NCBI RefSeq assembly: GCF_001741865.1 | Contig: NZ_CP017148.1 | Span: forward strand, 124,001 to 188,000 | Origin: Bosea vaviloviae | GTDB taxonomy: Bacteria; Pseudomonadota; Alphaproteobacteria; Rhizobiales; Beijerinckiaceae | Reading direction: 5' to 3' | DNA length: 64,000 bases | In this document: positions 34,887 to 44,287 of the stretch, in pieces | Numbering within the stretch: the stretch's first letter is position 1 | Layout: each line of letters opens with the position of its first letter | The notes under the pieces: generated by a model | The model's input: the letters and a program-made list of their open reading frames with translations, nothing else | Databases searched by the model: none | What the model was told of the DNA's origin: nothing | Program-made: the position numbers and the translations under genes

Positions 34887-34947
34887 CAAGGACAGGCGAA
34901 GCGTCCGCCACGCCCTGCATGGGTGAGAGCAAAAAGCGCGCCCATCC

Positions 34948-35064
34948 TCAGTGCCGGTGCAGTAGAGCGCAGAGGATGTTGGCGATGCCGCCGATAAAAA
35001 CAGCGATCAGCAGCAGGACTAGGAAGCCGGGTGGCAAATCGGGGGCGGATGCCGCCCCATGCGC
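34948..35064 (-). CDS. Possible small single-pass membrane protein
   Basis: A short minus-strand frame ends DLPPGFLVLLLIAVFIGGIA and NILCALLHRH, a hydrophobic helix followed by a basic end. The only upstream start I see is a TTG near 35064 without a ribosome site. It may be a real small protein or chance; it is the only coding-like feature in the 240-base gap. Confidence 0.3.
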   Translation of the reverse strand, partial: AHGAASAPDLPPGFLVLLLIAVFIGGIANILCALLHRH

Positions 35065-35129
35065 CAACCGATCACCAAGATATAGACAAGCCGTGCCGTC
35101 CGTGATGGTTGAACTGTAAGGCGGAGAGC

Positions 35130-35654
35130 ATGTTCAAACGAGCGGATGAATTGCACACGCCCGACCCGTACTATTCCGGGATCGCCGGTTTTGTTGGAAG
35201 CGGCCTTGAACAGCTGCATGATGACATGAGCAGGATAGAACTACCTGAAGGGGTCCCGGACGCAGTCCGCCGATGCCATGACGCCCTGCGTCACACCTAT
35301 ATCTACTCGTACTATTCCTACGACCTCTTGACGGTTGCAGCGGCCCAGACCTTTCCGTGCCTCGAGTTGGCGCTGCGCGAGCGCCTGGGTTCTCAGTTTG
35401 TCGGCAGGGTCGATAGGAAGGGAAAGGTGAGACCTCCTCCCATGCTCGACGAGTTGCTCAAGGCCGCAAGGGCCCAGAATCTGATCTCGGCCGACGTGGA
35501 AGGGCTGAATCATCTGCGAAACATGTTTGCCCATGGCACTGACGCGGTTCTGAACCCGCCAATGTTCCTCATTCCCTTCCAATTGGTCACCGAAACAATC
35601 GCGGAACTGTTCGCGATCCCGTTATCGCCACCGAAGAAGCTTCAGACGACCTGA
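35130..35654 (+). CDS. HEPN-like protein, possible defence ribonuclease
   Basis: A 174-residue helical protein. LRNMFAHGTDAVLNPPMF near residues 130-147 contains RNMFAH, matching the HEPN R-x4-H pattern with Asn after the Arg, which marks many HEPN ribonucleases and abortive infection proteins. The N-terminal part (YYSGIAGFVGSGLEQLHDDM; RHTYIYSYYSYDLLTVAAAQTFPCLELALRERL) is helical, as in that fold. GGAG precedes the ATG at 35130 with short spacing. It follows the AbiE pair in the same direction. Fold assignment from one motif; function inferred. Confidence 0.6.
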   Translation: MFKRADELHTPDPYYSGIAGFVGSGLEQLHDDMSRIELPEGVPDAVRRCHDALRHTYIYSYYSYDLLTVAAAQTFPCLELALRERLGSQFVGRVDRKGKVRPPPMLDELLKAARAQNLISADVEGLNHLRNMFAHGTDAVLNPPMFLIPFQLVTETIAELFAIPLSPPKKLQTT

Positions 35655-35717
35655 CATTCCACTATGGCTTCGTCGAGCCGGTGCAACCTTATCACGCTCA
35701 GACTGGGACAGATTATC

Positions 35718-36565
35718 ATGAGTGCAAGTGTCGCCTCCAAGGCTTTAACTCCGCCAGCCATCGCCTCCCGCAAGGGCGGCGAGCCCATCGTCTGCCTGAC
35801 GGCCTACACGACGCCCTTTGCCCGCATCGTCGATGCTCATTGTGACGTGGTTCTGGTCGGCGACAGCCTCGGCATGGTGCTGCACGGCCTGCCAACCACG
35901 ATCGGCGTGACACTCGACATGATGATCCTGCATGGACAGGCCGTCCGACGGGGCGTGGAGAAGGCACTGCTCGTGGTCGACATGCCCTTCGGCACCTATG
36001 AGAGCAGTCCGAAGCAAGCTTTCAAAAGCGCCGCACGCGTCATGGCCGAAACAGGTTGCGCTGCAGTAAAGCTCGAAGGCGGGGTCGAGATGGCCGAGAC
36101 GGTCCGTTTCCTCGTGGCGCGCGGCATTCCGGTGATGGGTCATGTCGGCCTTACCCCGCAGGGCGTGAACGGGTTCGGCGGCTACAAGGTTCAGGGCCGT
36201 GGGGATACCGCGCACAGGGTTCGCGAGAACGCCCAGGCCATCGCCCAGGCCGGGGCCTTCTCAGTCGTGCTGGAAAAGGTGGTCGAGACGATTCCCGCGA
36301 GATCACGGACAGCATCCCGATCCCGACCATTGGCATCGGCGCCTCCCCGGCCTGCGACGGTCAGATCCTCGTGCTCGACGACATTCTCGGCATCTTCACG
36401 GATTTCCGACCGAAATTCGTCAAACGCTATGCCGAACTCGGCGGCGCCGTGGAGGCGGCCGTTGCTGGCTATGCCGCCGATGTGCGCGAGCGAAAGTTCC
36501 CTGCTCCAGAGCATTGCTTTGCCGACGCCGCCCCCGTGAAAGGCGCAAGTGGCGCCAAGACGTGA
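35718..36565 (+). pseudogene. panB: panB, ketopantoate hydroxymethyltransferase, frameshifted
   Basis: PanB converts 2-oxoisovalerate plus methylene-THF to ketopantoate in pantothenate (CoA) synthesis. The N-terminal 190 residues are normal: [16 protein letters not shown], then [25 protein letters not shown] with the metal-binding Asp, and [10 protein letters not shown]. After [10 protein letters not shown], near 36295, the frame must shift by one base to continue with [23 protein letters not shown] and the rest, ending at 36565. A base seems lost in a C-run (CCC instead of CCCC). Joined, the protein has normal length, about 282 residues. Either a recent mutation or a sequencing error; as read, PanB lacks its C-terminal third. 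The start is the ATG at 35718. Confidence 0.85.
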
Positions 36566-36624
36566 ACAGCGGCAGGCTCCCTGCGCGCTGTTTCCTCATG
36601 CGCGGGCCGGGACGATGCTGAATT

Positions 36625-38433
36625 TCAGAGCCGGGCCGGACGCAGGCCGCGCAAGCTGTTGCCGAGAAACCAGCGCTCGGCCCGACGAAGGTCATCGAGC
36701 GTCAAGTCCTGCTCGATCGCTTCGCCGCTTTCGAGCAGAGTTCGGCGAAATACCCCGGGGAGCAGGCCGTTTTCCAACGGTGACGTAAGCAGGCGCCCTT
36801 CCTGTTCGACGAAGACATTGCTTCGCGAGGCTTCGGTCACGAGACCTGCCCGGTTCAGGAAGATCACCTCGTCTCGCCCAGACAACGCCGCGGCGGCGAA
36901 GGCGCTCTCATAGCGCTCCCTTCGGGTAGTCTTGTGCCGAAGGAAGGGGTCGCCTGCATCGATCGCCTCAGGAGAGACCGCAACCAGCAGAGGCCGGCTC
37001 GGCTCTTCATCCAGGGCTGTGGATGTGATCCCGAGGTCGCCGTTGCGATGCAACTCCAGACGAACGCGGCGTTTCTCATCCGGAGCGAAAGATCCCGACA
37101 GCTCATCGAGCCGCGCCGCGATCGATTTCGGATCGAACGGGAAAGCGAGCGCGCCGGCCGAGGCTCCGAGTCGGTCGAGATGCAGGGCAAGCCGTGCGAA
37201 ACTGGTGCCGTGCGACCAGAGCAGCGTTTCAATCAAGCCATACTCGCCGGCGAGATCGGTCAAGACGCGGGCCTTGAGCAGGCATTCGTCATATTCGCTC
37301 GCCGGTTCTGAATCCGCCACGATGCCGCCGCCCACGCCATAATAGCCTTCGCCATCCGCGAAGAGCGTTGCCGTGCGGATAGCCACGTTGAGCCAGAGAT
37401 TGCCATTGGGTGCGAAAGCACCAATCGCACCCGTATATGCACCCCGTGGCTCCGCCTCGATGTCCCGGATCAGCTCCATCGCCCGATGTTTCGGAGCGCC
37501 GGTTATGGAGCCACAGGGAAAGACGGCCTGCAGCAGATCGTGGAGAGCGATGTCCTGGCGCAGCTGTGCCGTCACGGTCGAAGTCAGGGTATGGAGCGTC
37601 GGATAGGTCTCGACGCTGAAAAGCGCCGGCACCTTGACGGATCCGAGCTGCGCGATGCGCCCCAGGTCGTTGCGCAGGAGATCGACGATCATGAGGTTCT
37701 CGGCGCGCTGTTTGGGGTCGGCCATCAGGCCCGCAATTGCGGCACGATCCGCCTCTGGATCGACACCACGTGCCACGGTCCCCTTCATCGGCCGGCTCGT
37801 GACATGGCCAGCCGCAACGTCGAGAAAGAGCTCCGGCGAAACCGACAGGATCGACACCCCATCGAAGGCCACCACGCCTCCATGCGACACGGGCTGGCTG
37901 GATCGCAATGCGGCGTAGAGCGCGAGCGGATCGCCCTCCTAGCGAAACCCGACGGGAAAGGTGAGGTTGACCTGATAGGCGTCGCCGGCAGCGAGGTAGT
38001 CCAAGATGCGTCGCACACGCGCTGCATGGCCGGCGGGATCAAGCGCCGGCTGCACGGCGCTGATCGGTGGCGGGGGCGCCAGGGCGGCGAAGAACTGGTC
38101 GAGCGCGGCTGCCGGAATCTGCGTGGGTTGACGAAAGAGGCCGAGCCATAAAAGCGGCAGAGTGGGCTTCTGCGGTATCAGAGGCGCCAACTTCCTCTCG
38201 AAGGCGTAACCCAGTTCGAACGAGAAGAATCCGGCGGCGTGCAGCCCGCGCGCTAGGCCCGCTTCGATCTGGCCAAGCGCCGCCGCGACATCCCTTGCGT
38301 CGTCGCATCGCACGACCGACTCCGGATCGGCATAGAGGAGTGCCGGGGCCGCAGCGTCCAGGTGATCTTCCACGAGTACGCAAGGCGGGCGATGCATGGC
38401 GAGCAGCCTCGCGGCGGAAAATGATGGCTGCAA
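36625..38433 (-). pseudogene. pabB: pabB-pabC fusion with in-frame TAG stop
   Basis: The first part (38433-37939) is the N-terminal domain of aminodeoxychorismate synthase component I, ending at GDAYQVNLTFPVGFR. A TAG at 37941-37939 follows, after which the same frame continues EGDPLALYAALRSSQPVSHG and the chorismate-binding core (SRPMKGTVARGVDPEADRAAI; FPCGSITGAPKHRAMELI). The last 190 residues are a PabC-like 4-amino-4-deoxychorismate lyase (EVIFLNRAGLVTEASRSNVFVE). Homologues normally have Tyr or a similar residue where TAG stands, so one base change explains it. The product makes p-aminobenzoate for folate. It lies tail to tail with the frameshifted panB. Either real decay or sequence error. 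Confidence 0.85.
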
Positions 38434-38585
38434 TCGCCGGATTTATGTTGATCGCGCTTCTGTAGCCGTAAAGCGGCCCTGCACTAAGCGACGTTCCTGC
38501 GCAAGGCGGCTATCACACCGTGGTGTTCACGTGCGCGGGCAATGTGGGTGCAAACGTCGCGCGGTGGAAAGGCGATCGCGCAGGA

Positions 38586-39368
38586 TCAATCGTTGATGAT
38601 GGCGCGCAGGAAGCGGCGGGTACGTTCCTCCGCCGGGTTCTCAAAAAAGGCCCGAGCCGGCGCCTCTTCGACGATCTGCCCCGCGTCGAGAAGCATGGCC
38701 CGGCTCGCGACGCTCTTGGCGAAACCGATCTCGTGCGTCACGACGACCATCGTCATATTGTGCTCGTGGTGCACCTTGCGGATGACCTGAAGCACCTCCT
38801 CGCGCATCTCCGGATCGAGCGCCGAGGTCGGTTCGTCGAAGAGCATCAAGGTGGGATTCATCGCCAATGCTCTGGCGATTGCAACGCGTTGACGCTGTCC
38901 GCCGGATAGTTGGAACGGATAGACATCCGCTTTCTCCTCCATGCCGACCTGTTCGAGCAGCTTCCGGCCTTGTTCTGTCGCCGCGCGAGGGGGAACCCCT
39001 AAAATCTTCCTCGGCGCGATGGTGATGTTCTCGAGCGCGGTCATGTGGGGAAACAGGTTGAAGTTTTGGAAGACGAAGCCCGTTGACAAGCGAATTTGCT
39101 GCAACGCATCCGGATTTGCCGACTCGACGTCACGCCCGCCCACAGAAATACTGCCGCGATTGATCGACTCAAGCCCGTTGATGCAGCGCAAAAGCGTGCT
39201 CTTGCCGCAGCCGCTGGGGCCGCACAGCACCACGACCTCGCCCTGCGCAACATCAAGCGAGATTCCGTTGAGCACGCTGACCGCGCCATAGGATTTGTAG
39301 ACATCGCGAATGCGGATGAAAGCCGTGGCCGCCGGAACCGTTGTGTCCGTCATCAGATCGGTTGCCAT
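38586..39368 (-). CDS. Amino acid ABC transporter ATP-binding protein
   Basis: A 260-residue ABC ATPase of the GlnQ/HisP group. Walker A GPSGCGKSTL at about 50-59, Q-loop FVFQNFNLFPHMTALEN, signature LSGGQRQRVAIARALAM, Walker B MLFDEPTSALDPEM and the H-loop THEIGFAKSV are all present. It powers import of polar amino acids or related acids across the inner membrane. Its start overlaps the end of the permease gene by 16 bp. Last gene of the TPP enzyme/ABC set; no terminator was made out. Confidence 0.95.
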   Translation of the reverse strand: MATDLMTDTTVPAATAFIRIRDVYKSYGAVSVLNGISLDVAQGEVVVLCGPSGCGKSTLLRCINGLESINRGSISVGGRDVESANPDALQQIRLSTGFVFQNFNLFPHMTALENITIAPRKILGVPPRAATEQGRKLLEQVGMEEKADVYPFQLSGGQRQRVAIARALAMNPTLMLFDEPTSALDPEMREEVLQVIRKVHHEHNMTMVVVTHEIGFAKSVASRAMLLDAGQIVEEAPARAFFENPAEERTRRFLRAIIND

Positions 39369-40021
39369 TTTTGAAGCCTTTCGAGCATCCGCATGAGAAG
39401 GGCATACCCCCAGATAAGAGCGACATACAGCACGGCCGCGCCAGTATAGAATTCCAGCGGACGGAAGAATTGAACCGTAAGTTCCTGAGCTCGGAACATC
39501 ACTTCTGGGACGGCGATCAGGACGGTGACGGTCACGTTCTTGATGACTGTGATATGAACATTGGTGAGCGACGGCAGCGTGGCAAAGAAAGCTTGAGGCA
39601 GCGTAATATAGCGCATGACCTTCCAGCGCGAGAAACCGAGGGACTGCGCGGCTTGCACCTGTGTGGCCGGGATGGCTTCGAGACCACCGCGAAACGCTTC
39701 ACAGGCAAGCGCCGCGCCGTTCAGGGACAGGGCGATGATCGAGCTCATGGTCGGCGACAGCGAGATACCGGTCAAAATCGGCATGACGTAGTGGATCCAG
39801 ATCAGCAGAACCACCACGGGAAGCGTGCGGAACAGATCCACGAAGACAACGGAGAACCCGCGCAGCAGCCATCGCTGCGACATGCTCATCGCCGCCAGTA
39901 CGACGCCGAGAATGGTCGTGACGATAATGCTGGGAAAACTCGTCCACCAGGCATGCCACAGACCGCCTGCAAGGTAGGGACCGTATTCGGTCAAAACGCC
40001 GAACTGAAATGTGTAATTCAT
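39353..40021 (-). CDS. Amino acid ABC transporter permease
   Basis: A 222-residue membrane protein with about five helices. The HisM/GlnP-type permease pattern is clear: DLFRTLPVVVLLIWIHYVMP and the EAA loop EAFRGGLEAIPATQVQAAQSLGFSRWKVMRYITLPQA, which docks to the ATPase. Only one permease gene is present, so a homodimer is likely. It lies between the binding-protein gene (96 bp upstream) and the ATPase gene (overlapping). Confidence 0.93.
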   Translation of the reverse strand: MNYTFQFGVLTEYGPYLAGGLWHAWWTSFPSIIVTTILGVVLAAMSMSQRWLLRGFSVVFVDLFRTLPVVVLLIWIHYVMPILTGISLSPTMSSIIALSLNGAALACEAFRGGLEAIPATQVQAAQSLGFSRWKVMRYITLPQAFFATLPSLTNVHITVIKNVTVTVLIAVPEVMFRAQELTVQFFRPLEFYTGAAVLYVALIWGYALLMRMLERLQKWQPI

Positions 40022-40117
40022 GATCCAACCCGACCAGCAGTTATCCGACCAAAGGCGACCCGATGCGTGCAGGGGACGGATCCTCGATGAGCATCCGTCC
40101 CCTGCACAGATCGACGG

Positions 40118-40930
40118 CTAGCGCGGCCCGACAGCCAACTCAGGCGGCAGGTTCCACTTCTCCGCGAGGGTGCGGTACCACCCCCGGAGCTTCATTGAAC
40201 GGACATAGGTGTCGAGGAAGACCAGAAGATCGAGATCGGCATAGCGGACCGCATGGTTCATGCTGGTCCACTCGGTCTGGTTGCTGGCGAACTTGACGTT
40301 GCGAAGTTCGGTTGGGCGCTCTTGAGCGCGCAACTCGTTCGAGACGGAATCGCCGATATAAGCCGTCGACCGCCCCTGCATGACCTCGAGCACCGCGGCT
40401 CCGGTATCGGAGAGGGGCGTCACCTTCGCCTTCTTGAAGGTGCGCTGGGCGTATTGCTGGGCAGCCGTCCCCGAAACGACGGAGAGAACATTGCCCTCCT
40501 TGTCCAGGTCCGCGAAGGTCCGGACCGGGCTATCCGCGCGAACCATGGCGGTCGATGAGAGATATCCGAAGGCCTCTCCGAACGCGACCGCCGTCGCGCG
40601 CTCGGGCGTTGCCCCGAGCCCGCTCATGATGACGTCCCATTTGCCGGCCTGCAGGCCGGCCACCAGGCCGCTCCAGGTCGTGTTGACGAGTTCGACCTTG
40701 ATGCCGGTCATCGCCTCGAGATTGCGAATGTCATCGACGATGAGGCCTTCGTATTGGCTTGTCTTCGGGTTCATGAGGATGAACTTGTTCCAGGGCGCGA
40801 CGCCGACGACCAGCTTCTTCTCGGATATGATCCGATCCAGCGTCGGGCCAGCCGACACTCCGGTTGAGGAGAGCGCGACGACCGCCGCGACAGCGGCCGA
40901 CGCGAGTGCAGTGGCGATGGTTCTCAGCAT
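40118..40930 (-). CDS. ABC transporter substrate-binding protein, family 3
   Basis: A 270-residue periplasmic binding protein with a signal peptide (residues 1 to about 27, ending STGVSAG). The family 3 pattern is seen: KLVVGVAPWNKFILMNPKTSQYEGLIVDDIRNLEAM, then GLVAGLQAGKWDVIMSGLGATPERATAVAFGEAFGYLSS. Likely ligands are amino acids or related organic acids. The second gene of a set that starts with the TPP-dependent enzyme; the pairing suggests that the imported compound or its 2-oxo acid feeds that enzyme. Confidence 0.92.
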   Translation of the reverse strand: MLRTIATALASAAVAAVVALSSTGVSAGPTLDRIISEKKLVVGVAPWNKFILMNPKTSQYEGLIVDDIRNLEAMTGIKVELVNTTWSGLVAGLQAGKWDVIMSGLGATPERATAVAFGEAFGYLSSTAMVRADSPVRTFADLDKEGNVLSVVSGTAAQQYAQRTFKKAKVTPLSDTGAAVLEVMQGRSTAYIGDSVSNELRAQERPTELRNVKFASNQTEWTSMNHAVRYADLDLLVFLDTYVRSMKLRGWYRTLAEKWNLPPELAVGPR

Positions 40931-40991
40931 GATCTTCCCCTTTTTTCTGGTGCTCTACAACGGATCGGCTCTGGTCAGGTGATCGAAGGCG

Positions 40992-42692
40992 TCAGTGGAC
41001 AGCGTCGCGGGCGAGAATCGTCTCGAAGCCGACGATTGGTGCGGTTGCGTTGGGGTCAATTACGACGTCGATGACATAAGGACCGTCGGCAGACAGGCCC
41101 CTTGCCAGGCTGGCGGCGACCGCCTCCGGGTCCGTCACGCGCTCGCCGCGACACTTCAGAGCGCGACCGACCTCCGCGTAGTCGATGTCCAGGAAGTCAC
41201 ATTCGAGGTAGCTGCCCATTACCTTCTGCTCCCAATGCCGCTGGAAGCCGAGGGTGCCGTTGTTGAACACGACGACAAGAACGTCGACGCCGTAGCGCGC
41301 GGCGGTCTCAAGTTCGTTGATCACGTAGCCGAAGGCGCCGTCGCCGGTCACGCAGACGACTTTGCGCGAAGGATCCGCCAGCTTGGCACCGATGGCAGCA
41401 GGCAGACTCCAGCCAATCCCGCCAGTGCCCCGCGGCGACAGGATGAACCGCCCCGAGCTTGGTACATCGATGTGGCTCATGGCCCAGCCGGTGATGTAAC
41501 TGGCATCCGTGACGATAAGGGTCGTTTCCTCGACCTGCGCCGAGATCTCCGCCAACAGGCGTTCTGGCCGAATCGGGATTTGCATCGATTCCGCGACCGA
41601 CCGGAAATCGGCCCTCCAGCCCTCTGTCAACTGGCCGATCCGCGCCCTTGCCTCCGGGTTCGTTCGCGCCAGGCCGTTATCGGCGCAATAGGCCATGAGA
41701 TCACGCAACGTGTCGCGTACGTCGCCGACCATGGCGATGTCGGTCGCGAAATTGCGACCGATTTCGGCGGGATCGATATCGAGATGGATCAGCTTGGTTT
41801 CAGGCTTGGGCAGCGACCAGTCACTGTAACAGATCTGGCCCGTGCGCGACCCGAGCACGAAGACAACGTCGGCGTCGGCAAACAGCCGGTTGGAGATCTG
41901 GCCGCGACCATAGCGACCGCCAGTCGTAGAGCCGAGCGGGCCTGCTGCGAGGGGATGCGTATCGGCAATGGCTCCGCGCCCCGTCATCGTTGTCGCGACC
42001 GGAATATCGAACAGCTCCGCCAGCATCCGGATTTCGTCCTCGGCGCCGGAAATGATCGACCCGCCGCCCGCGATCAGAAGCGGTCGCTGTGCTGTCGCGA
42101 CCAGCTCGGCCGCTTTCTCGATGGATTCGCGGCTCGCTCGAACCCGGTTGGCAGGAAAATGGGTATAGGCCGGGTCGGCCCATGTCTGGGCTTCGGCTTC
42201 GGCGGCCATGACATCGCCCGGGCAAAGTAGGACAACCGGGCCCGGTCGTCCTGACGTCGCAATCCGGAAAGCCTTTCGAACGGCATCGGCTGCCTGTTCA
42301 GCTGCATCGATCCGGGTTACGTCCTTCACGTAAGGCGCCAGCGCGACCGCATGATCGAGCGCGCTGCTGGCGTTCTTGTTCTTGAGGCGCAGCGGGTGGT
42401 CTTGGACGAGCGCGATCACCGGAACGGATGAGCGCTGCGCCTCCAGGAGGCCGGTGATCAGATTGGTGGCGCCGGGCCCGAAGGTGGCGGCGCAAACACC
42501 CGGTCGACCCGTCACCTGGGCATAGCCATGCGCCATGATCGCCGCGTGCTTCTCGTCGCGCACTGTCACGATCCGCGTGAACGCCCGGTCGACCGCGTGG
42601 AACACATGGATCGGATCCTCCATGCCGAACAGGCACGTCACCCCGTAGCTCTTAAGTGTTTCGTAAACGAGCGCGCCGCCGGTACCCCGCAT
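40992..42692 (-). CDS. TPP-dependent acetolactate-synthase-like enzyme
   Basis: A 566-residue enzyme with the three-domain layout of acetolactate synthase relatives. The catalytic Glu of the N-terminal domain is in RDEKHAAIMAHGYAQVTG; the TPP motif is GDGAFGYVINELETAARYGVDVLVVVFNNGTLG (GDG to NN). The first residues (VTCLFGMEDPIHVFHAV) differ from true IlvB (FG-PG-), so another 2-oxo acid or aldehyde substrate is likely. It heads an operon with an ABC importer and is divergent from an IclR regulator, pointing to catabolism of the imported compound. Substrate unknown. Confidence 0.85.
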   Translation of the reverse strand: MRGTGGALVYETLKSYGVTCLFGMEDPIHVFHAVDRAFTRIVTVRDEKHAAIMAHGYAQVTGRPGVCAATFGPGATNLITGLLEAQRSSVPVIALVQDHPLRLKNKNASSALDHAVALAPYVKDVTRIDAAEQAADAVRKAFRIATSGRPGPVVLLCPGDVMAAEAEAQTWADPAYTHFPANRVRASRESIEKAAELVATAQRPLLIAGGGSIISGAEDEIRMLAELFDIPVATTMTGRGAIADTHPLAAGPLGSTTGGRYGRGQISNRLFADADVVFVLGSRTGQICYSDWSLPKPETKLIHLDIDPAEIGRNFATDIAMVGDVRDTLRDLMAYCADNGLARTNPEARARIGQLTEGWRADFRSVAESMQIPIRPERLLAEISAQVEETTLIVTDASYITGWAMSHIDVPSSGRFILSPRGTGGIGWSLPAAIGAKLADPSRKVVCVTGDGAFGYVINELETAARYGVDVLVVVFNNGTLGFQRHWEQKVMGSYLECDFLDIDYAEVGRALKCRGERVTDPEAVAASLARGLSADGPYVIDVVIDPNATAPIVGFETILARDAVH

Positions 42693-42721
42693 GGGTGTCT
42701 CCCTCTTGACGTCCAGGAAAG

Positions 42722-42740
42722 TGTTGCTTATTATGCAACA
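42722..42740. promoter_or_regulatory. Palindromic operator between TPP operon and iclR gene
   Basis: TGTTGC (42722-42727) mirrors GCAACA (42735-42740) around an AT spacer. It lies in the 109-base divergent gap, 30 bases before the TPP-enzyme start. IclR proteins bind such short AT-centred palindromes, so it is the likely regulator site. Confidence 0.7.
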
Positions 42741-42801
42741 TGTTGATTATTTTATCGTAAGCAGGACATCCACGCTGCGTCAAGCTTGGAAGTGAGCCCA
42801 T

Positions 42802-43557
42802 ATGAAATCGATTGAGAAGGCCGTTAGAGCACTGCAACTGCTCGTAAATTCGGGGGGCGAGCTGCGGGTCGGAGATACAAGTCGTCACTTGAAAGTCACG
42901 CGGAGCAGCGCCTCACGCTTGCTCGCGTCCCTGGCGAGCGGAGCCCTCATAGAACAAGATCCCGCGACACAGCGGTACAGGGCGGGCATTCTGGCCGTGC
43001 AGCTTGCGGCGAGCTTTCACCGGAACTTCGACCTGGTGGAACAGGCGCAAAAGGAGATGGACGAACTCGCCCGTCAGACCGAGCACACCGTGTGGCTGGG
43101 CGTTCTGTCCGGCGCAGAGGTCGTCGTCCTGAAGACCGTGCGAGGCTCACAGCCGATCCAGTTTACCGTCGAGCCCGGCCATAGGTTGCCCGCCCATGCA
43201 GCTGCCATGGGCAAGGCTCTGCTCGCCATCAAATCCGATACCGAGATACGCAGTCTCTTTGCTACATCGCTCGATCCGGTGACGAAGCAGACCTTGATTT
43301 CGGTTGACGATTTGCTGCACGAAATCGCGATGTCGAGATTGCGCGGCTACGCGATCTCGAACCAGGAATTGTTCGACGGTGTGAAGGCCATCTCCGTCGC
43401 CTTCGAGGATCCGCATAAGGGCATGAGTATCGCCATCAGCGTCTCTTATCCGCTGTTCGCATTCGATGGCGGAAGTGACCAGTCGGTCGTCGACGCACTG
43501 CTACTGTTCGCCCATCATTTTGGCACTCGGATTGGGGACAAGCGCTGGATCCAATAG
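42802..43557 (+). CDS. IclR-family regulator
   Basis: A 251-residue protein. The N-terminal winged helix-turn-helix is KAVRALQLLVNSGGELRVGDTSRHLKVTRSSASRLLASLASGALIEQ. The C-terminal ligand domain has the typical HTVWLGVLSGAEVVVLKTVRGSQ, then PAHAAAMGKALLA. It probably senses the compound taken up by the divergent ABC operon and acts through the palindrome at 42722-42740. It stands alone on the plus strand. Confidence 0.94.
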   Translation: MKSIEKAVRALQLLVNSGGELRVGDTSRHLKVTRSSASRLLASLASGALIEQDPATQRYRAGILAVQLAASFHRNFDLVEQAQKEMDELARQTEHTVWLGVLSGAEVVVLKTVRGSQPIQFTVEPGHRLPAHAAAMGKALLAIKSDTEIRSLFATSLDPVTKQTLISVDDLLHEIAMSRLRGYAISNQELFDGVKAISVAFEDPHKGMSIAISVSYPLFAFDGGSDQSVVDALLLFAHHFGTRIGDKRWIQ

Positions 43558-43720
43558 GGCTGAAGCTGACGGATCATAAGGGGCCTCGCCCGGCCGCTGG
43601 CGGTAGAACTACAATATGTGTGGTCATACCGCCCGGAACTGGGCAGCGCCTCGCGATAGTTCTTGTCGTGCAGCCCGTCAGTCACCGTGGCAGAGATGCC
43701 CCTTTTGAGCATCCCGCCGC

Positions 43721-43921
43721 TCAGGATCGATAGTGCGAGGGGACGTGTGCGGCGTCCGGCGTGTTCTCGGCGATCTCGGTCCCCTCGGTCGCGGCCGCCG
43801 CGACCATGGGCTCGGTCGCGCCGCCCTTCTTCAAGGCCTGGATCTCGATCTTACCGGGGCGGGGGCTGCGGTGGTAGATCAGCGCGCCCGAGCGAAGATC
43901 GTTGGAGAGAGTGCTTTTCAT
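43721..43921 (-). pseudogene. Malic enzyme N-terminal fragment
   Basis: A 66-residue frame begins KSTLSNDLRSGALIYHRSPR and continues PGKIEIQALKK, which is the N-terminus of NADP-malic enzyme (MaeB type). The residues after it (VAAAATEGTEIAENTPDAAHV) only weakly echo the next part of that enzyme, and the frame then stops. No later malic-enzyme domain is seen downstream. It is a remnant or a tiny gene derived from malic enzyme. Confidence 0.6.
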
Positions 43922-44287
43922 GGCGTGATGGTCCCTGTCTTTGACGATGGCAGACCGGACGCATGTCGCCGGTCCCGGAGCCTATCGGGCCGGCGCTGCG
44001 GCCGATCCAGAGCACGAGGCAGGAGACGGCCGTGAGCGCACAAAGCGGCAACTGGGCGAACGGGAAGCTGCCGGTCGCTGACGCAGCGTGCCAATCAGCG
44101 AGGCTGACGACGCCGGTGCCCGCTTCTAATGCGGCGGTATCCTGGCTTGCCGGCGCAGCTGGTGACGTCCTCTGCGGCTCTCTCCTTTTTGATTGTTGAT
44201 CGCTGACATGCCGCTTGACCGGATCGAAGGCTCGGGCCGGTTGAGCGGCCCTCGGCGCCGGCCAAGGGATGGCTCGCGTGCGGCGGG
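43922..44287. other. Gene-poor stretch
   Basis: No convincing gene. Open frames on both strands are low in coding character. A minus-strand stretch near 44000-44060 (LCALTAVSCLVLWIGRSAGP) looks like a membrane helix but has no plausible start. Confidence 0.35.

Noticed and set aside
35500..35720. An attachment site marking the island's right edge
   Set aside because: The change from accessory to core genes is clear, but I could not find a direct repeat or a tRNA end there, and the left edge is outside the window.
8696..37941. Reassignment of TAG as a sense codon, suggested by two in-frame TAGs
   Set aside because: Other good genes end in TAG at the expected place (for example the DUF1173 gene at 5495 and the TetR gene at 19572), so TAG is a normal stop here.
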